NCBI GenBank assembly: GCA_020057645.1 | Contig: JAGVFL010000050.1 | Location: 1-6,029, forward strand | DNA length: 6,029 nucleotides | From: Candidatus Omnitrophota bacterium | GTDB lineage: Bacteria; Omnitrophota; Gorgyraeia; Gorgyraeales; Gorgyraeaceae | Direction: 5' to 3' | Shown here: positions 1 through 5,302 of the stretch, piece after piece | Layout of the letters: every line of letters starts with the position of its first letter | Numbering within the stretch: the stretch's first letter is position 1 | Notes under the pieces: generated by a model | Databases searched by the model: none | Seen by the model: only the letters and a program-made list of their open reading frames with translations | What the model was told of the DNA's origin: nothing | Translations under genes and position numbers: made by a program

Positions 1-1460
1 GCGCCGCAGCCCTTGCCTTTAAAAAATCCTTTCTTCTGATTAACCCCAAGGCCTTTTAAAATATCTTCTGAAGGAATATACTCTTCCTTGCACTTATCGC
101 AAATCTTCCTGACAAGCCGCTGCGCAAGAATACCTATAATAGAGCTGGAAATCAAAAATGGCTCTATTTCCATATCTATAAGCCTTGATAAAGCTCCTGC
201 TGCGTCATTTGTATGAAGGGTGCTTAAAACCAAATGGCCTGTCAATGAAGCCTGCACGCTTATCTCCGCTGTTTCTTTATCCCTTATTTCTCCCACCATT
301 ATCACATCAGGATCCTGCCTTAAAATAGACCTCAGCCCTGTCGCGAAAGTCAGCCCTGCTTTTGGATTTACCTGAGACTGCCTTATCCTGCCAAGATGAT
401 ATTCAACAGGATCTTCTATTGTAATCACGTTTTTCTCTTCTGAGTCAATTATTGAAAGCGCCGAATAAAGCGTGGTGGTCTTTCCGCTGCCTGTAGGGCC
501 TGTGACTAAAATTATGCCGTGAGGATGTTTTACTAATTTTTCAAATTCTTTTTGCGTGTCAGCTGAAAAACCTATTTTATCAAGGCCCAAAACTATCCCG
601 CCCCTGTCTAAAATCCTTATGACAATATTTTCTCCGTATATGGTAGGAAAAGAAGAAACCCTCAGATCAATGTCTCTGTCTAAGGCCTTCATGTCAAACC
701 TTCCGTCCTGCGGTTTCCTTTTTTCAGCGATATCCATCTTGGAAAGCACCTTTATCCTGGACATGAGCGCGGGTTCCAGATGCTTCGGAGGCGAAAACAT
801 TTCATGCAATATGCCGTCTATCCTGAATCTGACTACTAATTTAGTTTCCTCAGGTTCAATATGTATATCGCTCGCCCTATCCTTTACCGCCTGCAATATA
901 ATCATATTTACAAGTTTTATCACAGGCGCTTCCTCGGCTATTTCAGCAAGTTTTTTTGAATCGAATTCAACCTTGGATTCCTTTAGCCTGCTTTCTTTAT
1001 CTATATCTTTTACAACCTCATCGAAAGAAGACGATGTCTTGTAATACTGCTCTATGGCGTTCAATATAGAGCTTTCCGTAGCCAGGGCTGCTTCTATGTC
1101 GCATTTGGCCCTGCGGCTTAATTCATCTATCGCCATGATATCCTTTGGATCCGCCATTGCGACAGTCAGGGAATTACCTATCTTGAAAATAGGCATTGCC
1201 TTATATTTCTGGGCCATGGTTTCCGGTATGAGCTTCACTGTCTCTGTGTCTATAAGGTAATTTGAAAGATTAACATATGGGATATCCAGCGCCTCTGACA
1301 CTGCCTGGGCATACGCCTCTTCGGTCACCATGCCGGAACGCACTATTACCTTGCCCACGCTCATGCCTTTTTTCCTGGATTCATCCAGCGCTTTATTAAA
1401 TTGTTCTTTTGTGATAATTGCTTTTTCTAATAATATCTGCTCTGCGTTTTTCTTTGTCAT
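1..1460 (-). CDS. pilB: PilB/GspE-family type IV pilus / type II secretion assembly ATPase (3' end cut by window)
   Basis: Hexameric cytoplasmic ATPase that powers pilin or pseudopilin polymerisation at the inner membrane. The window shows 486 complete codons from ATG 1460-1458; the C-terminus (perhaps 75-85 residues, by comparison with PilB at about 565) lies beyond position 1. Residues about 5-60 resemble an MshEN/T2SSE N-terminal region and about 60-130 the rest of that N-domain. The catalytic core carries Walker A GPTGSGKT at 321-328 (Lys327), an Asp box IEDPVEY at 348-354, Walker B-region DPDVIMVGEIRD at 383-394 (Glu391), and a His box with His409 and His416. A CxxC pair (Cys454, Cys457) and Cys485 form three of the four cysteines of the family zinc motif; the fourth is past the edge. 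The start has GGAAG at 1472-1468, 7 nt upstream, and lies 17 bp after the preceding receiver gene. Walker A near residue 321 fits PilB/MshE-like members better than shorter GspE proteins, so the pilB symbol is a best guess; gspE is the alternative. Confidence 0.93.
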   Translation of the reverse strand, partial: MTKKNAEQILLEKAIITKEQFNKALDESRKKGMSVGKVIVRSGMVTEEAYAQAVSEALDIPYVNLSNYLIDTETVKLIPETMAQKYKAMPIFKIGNSLTVAMADPKDIMAIDELSRRAKCDIEAALATESSILNAIEQYYKTSSSFDEVVKDIDKESRLKESKVEFDSKKLAEIAEEAPVIKLVNMIILQAVKDRASDIHIEPEETKLVVRFRIDGILHEMFSPPKHLEPALMSRIKVLSKMDIAEKRKPQDGRFDMKALDRDIDLRVSSFPTIYGENIVIRILDRGGIVLGLDKIGFSADTQKEFEKLVKHPHGIILVTGPTGSGKTTTLYSALSIIDSEEKNVITIEDPVEYHLGRIRQSQVNPKAGLTFATGLRSILRQDPDVIMVGEIRDKETAEISVQASLTGHLVLSTLHTNDAAGALSRLIDMEIEPFLISSSIIGILAQRLVRKICDKCKEEYIPSEDILKGLGVNQKKGFFKGKGCG

Positions 1461-1467
1461 ATATTAT

Positions 1468-1472
1468 CTTCC
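1468..1472 (-). promoter_or_regulatory. Ribosome binding site of the PilB/GspE ATPase
   Basis: Read on the minus strand, GGAAG lies 7 nt before the ATG at 1460. It sits in the 17-bp gap after the receiver stop codon (TAA, 1480-1478) and fixes the start of the ATPase gene, whose frame otherwise runs off the window. Confidence 0.6.
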
Positions 1473-1477
1473 AAGCT

Positions 1478-1852
1478 TTACATTTTCAGTATTTCTTTTA
1501 TCTTCGCGACTAAATTATCCAGCTCAAACGGTTTTTCCACGTATCCGCTGATTTTCTGAAAGGCAAAAAGATCCCTGATTTTTTCCTCCTCTTTGCCGCT
1601 AAGCATAAGGATAGGCGTATCTTTTATTTTTTGAATCTTCCTGACCTCTTTAAGGCATGTGTATCCATCCATCTTAGGCATCATTATATCCAAAATAATC
1701 AAATCGGGCATTTCCAGTTCCGCGGCCTTTATACCGGCTTCCCCATCGCCGGCGGTTATCACGACAAAGCTTTCCTGTTCAAGCCTTATCTTCAGCAGTT
1801 TCTGCATATCTTCTTCGTCATCTACAACCAATATCTTTTTCTTGTCATCCAT
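1478..1852 (-). CDS. Stand-alone receiver (CheY-like response regulator), type B
   Basis: A 124-residue single-domain response regulator: a phosphorylatable receiver with no DNA-binding or enzymatic output, presumably acting in the cytoplasm by protein contact. Acidic pocket Asp11-Asp12, phospho-acceptor Asp55 in LDIMMP, switch residue Ser85 and invariant Lys107 in EKPF are all present, so it should be phosphorylatable. Instead of the usual Gly-Ala-Asp stretch before beta-5 it carries a DLF...KI segment (Asp94-Leu95-Phe96, then Lys100-Ile101), shared with the receiver at 2236-2622 but not with the other two receivers here. It has a perfect AGGAGG 5 nt before the ATG, is 9 bp downstream of the previous receiver gene and 17 bp upstream of the PilB/GspE ATPase, making it the closest candidate regulator of that machine. 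The phosphodonor is probably the neighbouring kinase (inference). Confidence 0.93.
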   Translation of the reverse strand: MDDKKKILVVDDEEDMQKLLKIRLEQESFVVITAGDGEAGIKAAELEMPDLIILDIMMPKMDGYTCLKEVRKIQKIKDTPILMLSGKEEEKIRDLFAFQKISGYVEKPFELDNLVAKIKEILKM

Positions 1853-1857
1853 GGCCG

Positions 1858-1863
1858 CCTCCT
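1858..1863 (-). promoter_or_regulatory. Strong Shine-Dalgarno overlapping the upstream stop codon
   Basis: AGGAGG on the minus strand, 5 nt before the ATG at 1852. Its first two bases are the last two of the TAG stop (1864-1862) of the preceding receiver gene. Termination and re-initiation are therefore probably coupled, and this last receiver may be translated strongly. Confidence 0.7.
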
Positions 1864-2236
1864 ATGGTTTTCTTAACAATTGCCTTATTTTTTCTAACAA
1901 TACCTCTGGTTCAAAAGGCTTGGTAATGTAAGCGTCCGCGCCCATTTCTTTGCCAAGCTCTTCGTCTTTTTGCTGAACTCTCGCCGTAAACATTATGATA
2001 GGAATAGCCTTATAGCTCTCGTCAAATTTGAGCATGCGGCAAACTTTATGCCCGTCAAGCTTTGGAAGCATGAGGTCCAGTATTATCAGGTCAGGCTTTT
2101 CGGTTCTGGCCTTGTTAAGGCCTTCATGGCCGTTAGAGGCTGTCAGCGTTTCGTAATTATTCGCCTCCAGCCTGAACTTTAATACGCTTAAAATATCTTC
2201 TTCATCATCTACTATTAATATTCTTTTCTTATCCAT
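1862..2236 (-). CDS. Stand-alone receiver (CheY-like response regulator), type A
   Basis: A 124-residue receiver-only response regulator (125 if the TTG start is used). Counting from the TTG at 2239 it has acidic residues Asp11-Asp12, phospho-acceptor Asp55 in LDLMLP, Thr85 as switch residue, and Lys107 in TKPFEPE; subtract one from each for the ATG. It keeps the canonical GADAY segment before the KPF motif and looks like a fully competent receiver. It is closer to the receiver fused to the kinase (shared FRL near the N-terminus, DLM-P around the Asp, LKxD, KPFEPE) than to its two immediate neighbours. The ATG overlaps the upstream stop as TGATG, so translation is probably coupled. The start is uncertain: GGAGG lies 12 nt before this ATG but 9 nt before the in-frame TTG one codon upstream. 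No output domain; role presumed to be protein-protein signalling. Confidence 0.92.
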   Translation of the reverse strand: MDKKRILIVDDEEDILSVLKFRLEANNYETLTASNGHEGLNKARTEKPDLIILDLMLPKLDGHKVCRMLKFDESYKAIPIIMFTARVQQKDEELGKEMGADAYITKPFEPEVLLEKIRQLLRKP

Positions 2237-2622
2237 CAATTTTTTCGGCCTCCGTAAGTTATGACCTCACTTATTTTCTCCATCAATTCTTTTGTATCAA
2301 AAGGCTTCTCGATAAAAAACGCTATCTTCTCAAGGACAAAAAGATCCCCGACCTTCTTCTTTTCTTTTGCGCTTAGTATAATTACCGGGATATCGGCGCA
2401 ATTGTCATTTTTCCTCATCTCCCTTAACGCGCTATAGCCATCCATATTGGGGAGCATTATGTCCAGCAAAACTACATCCGGCTTTTTTATCCTTAAAACT
2501 TCCAACATTTCTTTCCCGTCTCTGGCGCTCAGGAACTCATATCCTTCTGCCTCTATCCTTACCTTAAGTACTTTGGCTATATCCGCATCGTCATCCACCA
2601 ATAAAACTATTTTTTTATCCAT
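2236..2622 (-). CDS. Stand-alone receiver (CheY-like response regulator), type B
   Basis: A 128-residue receiver-only response regulator. With the start at 2622, the acidic residues are Asp10-Asp11-Asp12, the phospho-acceptor is Asp54 in LDIMLP, the switch residue is Ser84 and the invariant lysine is Lys106 in EKPF. Like the receiver at 1478-1852 it replaces the usual Gly-Ala-Asp stretch with DLF...KI (Asp93-Leu94-Phe95, Lys99-Ile100). A longer frame opens at 2640, but the ATG at 2622 has GGAGG 6 nt upstream, gives the MDKK N-terminus typical of these receivers, and overlaps the end of the kinase gene by only 8 bp, so it is preferred. The final residues form a short polar tail after alpha-5. 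Overlap with the kinase points to coupled translation and a shared phosphorelay (inference). Confidence 0.92.
   Translation of the reverse strand: MDKKIVLLVDDDADIAKVLKVRIEAEGYEFLSARDGKEMLEVLRIKKPDVVLLDIMLPNMDGYSALREMRKNDNCADIPVIILSAKEKKKVGDLFVLEKIAFFIEKPFDTKELMEKISEVITYGGRKN
2249..2253 (-). promoter_or_regulatory. Ribosome binding site with an ambiguous TTG/ATG start
   Basis: GGAGG on the minus strand inside the 3' end of the upstream receiver gene. It is 9 nt from TTG (2239-2237) and 12 nt from ATG (2236-2234). Spacing favours TTG, codon type favours ATG; the protein differs by one residue. Confidence 0.55.
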
Positions 2623-3763
2623 TTCTCGCCTCCAGCACATTATCTATCTTTTTAACCAAGTCTTCCGGCTCAAAAGGTTTTTCAATAAACCCTGCTGCGC
2701 CCAGTTTTTGCATGGATTCCTGCGTATTTTTATTTCCAAGCGCGGAAAAAATAAGTATCGGTATATGTTTGGTATCTGAGTCTGATTTCAGCCTTTTTGA
2801 TACCTCATATCCGTCCATGTCCGGCATCATAAGATCCAGCAGTATGAGATCCGGTTTATTTTTCTTTGCCGACTCTATTCCTTTATTCCCGTCACAAGCT
2901 GTAAAAATATCAAAACCCATATTTTTAAGCCTGAAAGAAAGCATTGACGTAAGGTCTTCTTCGTCATCTATTATAAGAAGCACCTTCTGCGGAGCTATTG
3001 GTATGGTAAATATAAACTTAGTGCCCATATCAGGTTCTGATATAACCCATATATTCCCGCCATGAAGCTCTATTATACCTTTTGAAATAGTCAGGCTCAG
3101 GCCCATGCCGCCGTACTTGCGGGTTATACTCGTATCCAGAGGGCTAAGATTCCTGAACAAGTTTTCAACGTCTTCCGGAGGTATGCCGATACCATTGTCC
3201 TCTACAATAATTTTTACAACATCCTTGCCGTTTACATCTTCCTTTGAACTATATATATTTATTTTTCTCTTATCCCTGTTGAACTTTATGGCATTCGATA
3301 TAAGGCTTTTAAGGACCTGGCCTATCCTGTCAGGATCAAACCATGCAAGTTCTATGGGTTCCTCAAGGAAGAGATTAAATTCAACGTTCTTTTGCTCAGC
3401 CTCTATTTTCATGGAAGCGTAAACGTCTTTTATCAGCTCATTTATGTTTGACTTTCTTTTATGCATGACAACTCTTCCTGCTTCCAATTTCGACATATCA
3501 AGAATGTCTATGATGAGCCTTGCCAGACGGTCTATGTTATTTTTAGCTATGGTAAGAAATTTTTTCTGTTCTTCGTTAAGAGGGCCGGCTATGCCTTCCA
3601 GTATGAGAGAAACGCTTTCTTTAATAGAGGTAATCGGCGTCCTTAATTCATGAGAAACCACGGATATAAAATCAGCTTTTATCCTGGATAACTTTTTAAT
3701 TTCTTCGCTTGCCTTTAAAAGTTCATCTCTCAGATTCTGTATCTCTTTTTCGCAATCTATCAT
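2615..3763 (-). CDS. Soluble hybrid histidine kinase with C-terminal receiver
   Basis: A 382-residue hybrid sensor kinase. Residues 1-30 are charged and probably helical or coiled-coil, with no membrane segment, PAS, GAF or HAMP domain. The HisKA dimerisation domain (about 28-97) has the phospho-acceptor His38 in SHELRTP. The HATPase domain (about 105-257) has N-box Asn157, G1 box DNGIG at 189-193 and G2 box GGMGLSL at 218-224. A receiver (about 260-380) follows with Asp266-Asp267, phospho-acceptor Asp310 in LDLMMP, Ser340 and Lys362 in EKPFEPE. All motifs for autophosphorylation and transfer to its own receiver are intact. There is no Hpt domain, so onward transfer would need a separate Hpt protein, or the kinase phosphorylates the free receivers directly from His38. 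The gene starts 6 bp after kdsC with a G-rich ribosome site made partly from the kdsC stop codon, and overlaps the next receiver by 8 bp. What it senses cannot be told from the sequence; a partner protein probably supplies the input. Confidence 0.95.
   Translation of the reverse strand: MIDCEKEIQNLRDELLKASEEIKKLSRIKADFISVVSHELRTPITSIKESVSLILEGIAGPLNEEQKKFLTIAKNNIDRLARLIIDILDMSKLEAGRVVMHKRKSNINELIKDVYASMKIEAEQKNVEFNLFLEEPIELAWFDPDRIGQVLKSLISNAIKFNRDKRKINIYSSKEDVNGKDVVKIIVEDNGIGIPPEDVENLFRNLSPLDTSITRKYGGMGLSLTISKGIIELHGGNIWVISEPDMGTKFIFTIPIAPQKVLLIIDDEEDLTSMLSFRLKNMGFDIFTACDGNKGIESAKKNKPDLILLDLMMPDMDGYEVSKRLKSDSDTKHIPILIFSALGNKNTQESMQKLGAAGFIEKPFEPEDLVKKIDNVLEARNG
2629..2633 (-). promoter_or_regulatory. 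Ribosome binding site that sets the receiver start at 2622
   Basis: GGAGG on the minus strand, 6 nt before the ATG at 2622 and inside the last codons of the kinase gene. The alternative ATG at 2640 has no comparable purine-rich site upstream. Confidence 0.65.
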
Positions 3764-3769
3764 GCCCCC

Positions 3770-4285
3770 TCATTTCTTATACTCATTTATTACCTTATCC
3801 CATAAGCCTTGCGATTTCAATATGATCTCTATTACCTCGCGGACAGCCCCTTTGCCGCCGCTCTTTTTAGTGATATAGTGACAGGAATTTTTGACTTCTT
3901 CTATTGCTTCCGGAGGAGCAACGCTTAATCCTGCCCTTTTTAAAACAGGTAAATCTATAAAATCGTCTCCCATGAAACAAACATCCTCATCCCTTACTTT
4001 GAATTTCTTAATCACCTTTTCATAAATTTCAAGTTTTTTATAGCCTGAATAAACCTTCGCGACGGCCATGTCCTTTGCCCTGCGCCTGACTATGTTGGTT
4101 TTTTTGGCGGTTATGATTACTGATTTTATGCCTGCGCGGTATAAAAGAGTCATCCCGAATCCGTCATAAACATTGAAACATTTTATCTCGTCTCCGAAAT
4201 TATCATAGATAATGCGGCTGTCTGTCAGCACGCCGTCCACATCCAATATCAATAGCTTGATCTTCTTTGCCCGCTCTTCTATCAT
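3770..4285 (-). CDS. kdsC: 3-deoxy-D-manno-octulosonate 8-phosphate phosphatase
   Basis: HAD-superfamily (C0-type, capless) phosphatase of 171 residues that hydrolyses Kdo 8-phosphate to Kdo and phosphate in the cytoplasm. Motif I is DVDGVLTD with nucleophile Asp15 and general acid/base Asp17. Motif II has Thr59; the motif III lysine is Lys83 or Lys84; motif IV is GDDFIDLPVL with Asp107, Asp108 and Asp111 for magnesium. The KdsC-specific DGFGM segment (41-45) and the C-terminal GGKGAVREV stretch, followed by a QGLWD tail, match the family's tetramer-forming end. Somewhat shorter than E. coli KdsC (188 residues), mainly at the N-terminus. Around motif II the usual TGRK reads TAKK, a conservative oddity. 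The ATG overlaps the kdsD stop codon as ATGA, so the two are translationally coupled; together with kdsA upstream this makes a Kdo biosynthesis set. Confidence 0.95.
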   Translation of the reverse strand: MIEERAKKIKLLILDVDGVLTDSRIIYDNFGDEIKCFNVYDGFGMTLLYRAGIKSVIITAKKTNIVRRRAKDMAVAKVYSGYKKLEIYEKVIKKFKVRDEDVCFMGDDFIDLPVLKRAGLSVAPPEAIEEVKNSCHYITKKSGGKGAVREVIEIILKSQGLWDKVINEYKK

Positions 4286-5256
4286 ACCAGCCCTGCCTTC
4301 AATAAATCCTGCACATCCACAAGCCCTATGGCCCTGAGTTTTTCATCGACTATTGGTATTTCGTCAATCTTATATTCCTGCAGGATTCTTAATGCCTCGA
4401 CAGCCAGGCATCCTTTTTTAAGCGTCCTGGGCAATTTTGTCATTACGTCTTTTATCTGTCTTTCAAGTAGGGGGCGGTCGCGACCGTCCCCTACGCTTCC
4501 TAAATGCCTTCTCAGATCGCCGTCTGTGAAAATGCCTTTCACCTTTCCGTTTTTATCAACCACTGTCGCGCTTCCTGCCCTGGAAGCTGTGATAGCGAGA
4601 AGCACGTCTTTTACCTTTTTGGATTCTTTCACTACCGGGTTACCGGAGCCCTTGCGCATTATGTCTTCTACCTTTAATAATAATTGTTTTCCAAGGCTCC
4701 CGCCGGGATGAAGAAACGCAAAATCGCTTTTTTTGAATTTTCTTTTATCCATGAGCGCCGCGCAAAGCGCGTCGCCCATTGCAAGCATGCTGGTCGTGCT
4801 CGCCATGGGGGCCAACCCCAGAGGGCACGCCTCTTCTTTTATCGAAACATCCAGTATGGCATCGCTATTTTTTGCAAGATTAGACTTCTTATTGCCTGTT
4901 ATCGCTATCAATCCGGAGCCTATCTTTTTTATGAGCGGCACGAGATTTACCACTTCCTCTGTCTCGCCGCTATTTGATATTACTATCACAACATCTTCTT
5001 TTCTTACCCTGCCAAGGTCCCCGTGTATCGCCTCTGCTGAATGAAGCCAGAGGCTGGGCGTGCCCGTGGAAGCAAGCGTAGCGGAGATCTTTTGCCCGAT
5101 AATGCCTGCCTTGCCCATGCCTGTAACCACAACCCTCCCTTTACAGGCATACATAAGCCCTACGGCTTTCTCGAAATCTTTATCGATGCGGGAGATTAAC
5201 TGCCTTATGGAATCAGCTTCAATCTTTAAAACCTGCTTGGCTAGTTTTTTTAACAT
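4282..5256 (-). CDS. kdsD: Arabinose-5-phosphate isomerase (KpsF/GutQ family, SIS + two CBS domains)
   Basis: Interconverts D-ribulose 5-phosphate and D-arabinose 5-phosphate, the first committed step toward Kdo. The 324 residues match the family in length and layout: SIS sugar-isomerase domain at about 35-170, then CBS domains at about 193-250 and 268-324. Residues matching the E. coli KdsD catalytic set (Lys59, Glu111, Glu152, His193) are found at a constant offset of 10: Lys49 in GMGKAG, Glu101 in SGETEE, Glu142 in KEEACPLGLAP and His183 in LHPGGSLG. The first CBS ends in FTDGDLRR (243-250). The linker after it (about 251-270) is about 5 residues longer than in E. coli by hand alignment, and residues 255-264 are encoded by a 28-bp near-perfect palindrome. 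The frame is unbroken, so the enzyme is probably functional. The start at 5256 has only a weak GAG ribosome site, just beyond an intergenic hairpin. The gene overlaps kdsC by 4 bp. Confidence 0.95.
   Translation of the reverse strand: MLKKLAKQVLKIEADSIRQLISRIDKDFEKAVGLMYACKGRVVVTGMGKAGIIGQKISATLASTGTPSLWLHSAEAIHGDLGRVRKEDVVIVISNSGETEEVVNLVPLIKKIGSGLIAITGNKKSNLAKNSDAILDVSIKEEACPLGLAPMASTTSMLAMGDALCAALMDKRKFKKSDFAFLHPGGSLGKQLLLKVEDIMRKGSGNPVVKESKKVKDVLLAITASRAGSATVVDKNGKVKGIFTDGDLRRHLGSVGDGRDRPLLERQIKDVMTKLPRTLKKGCLAVEALRILQEYKIDEIPIVDEKLRAIGLVDVQDLLKAGLV
4467..4494. repeat. 28-bp palindrome inside the kdsD coding region
   Basis: Inverted repeat with 14-base arms meeting at a central CG and no loop: GTAGGGG at the left edge pairs with CCCCTAC at the right edge, around a CGGTCGCGACCG core. 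Thirteen of 14 base pairs match; the exception is G4474 opposite T4487. In the kdsD frame it encodes Val255 to Leu264, in the linker between the two CBS domains. It is much more GC-rich than its surroundings. Its look is that of an interspersed palindromic element tolerated in-frame in a surface loop. Family membership is inferred from form only, as no second copy occurs in this window. Confidence 0.75.
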
Positions 5257-5267
5257 AGTAATCTCTA

Positions 5268-5302
5268 AAGGTTACACTTTGACAATGTCAGAGTGTAACC
5301 TT
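5268..5302. repeat. Intergenic hairpin between kdsA and kdsD
   Basis: Perfect 11-base arms AAGGTTACACT (5268-5278) and AGTGTAACCTT (5292-5302), then one mismatch (T5279/G5291) and four more pairs (5280-5283 with 5287-5290) closing a 3-base loop: 15 of 16 pairs. It fills most of the 44-bp gap, includes the last two bases of the kdsA stop codon, and ends 2 bases before the weak AGAG ribosome site of kdsD. No T-run follows on the minus strand, so it is a poor rho-independent terminator. It may be a palindromic element or an mRNA structure affecting kdsA 3'-end stability or kdsD translation. Confidence 0.75.

Noticed and set aside
556..1044. Plus-strand open frame of 162 codons
   Set aside because: It lies opposite the PilB/GspE ATPase, whose motifs are unmistakable; its translation is a Ser/Phe/Ile-rich antisense product with no recognisable domain.
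1..1460. PilT-type retraction ATPase
   Set aside because: The long N-terminal region and the cysteine zinc motif after the ATPase core mark the assembly (PilB/GspE) branch, not PilT.
1478..1852. Transcription-factor role for the receiver proteins
   Set aside because: Each ends right after alpha-5 of the receiver, so there is no room for a DNA-binding domain.
2623..2640. Longer N-terminus (start at 2640) for the receiver ending at 2236
   Set aside because: No ribosome site precedes it, whereas the ATG at 2622 has GGAGG at good spacing and gives the usual MDKK receiver start.
1631..3653. Plus-strand open frames opposite the receivers and kinase
   Set aside because: All are complementary to well-supported signalling genes, with low-complexity Ser/Phe/Leu content and no plausible domains.
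4467..4494. Operator or insertion-sequence terminal repeat at the kdsD palindrome
   Set aside because: It lies deep within a coding region, has no transposase or paired partner nearby, and its loop-free symmetry fits a self-contained palindromic element better.
4328..5044. Plus-strand open frames opposite kdsD (4328-4711, 4684-4977, 4733-5044)
   Set aside because: These are antisense shadows of a fully conserved kdsD; they overlap one another and show no family motifs.
5268..5302. Rho-independent terminator between kdsA and kdsD
   Set aside because: The stem is strong but is followed on the transcribed strand by TTAGAGATTACT rather than a T-run, and kdsD follows at once, so termination is not supported.
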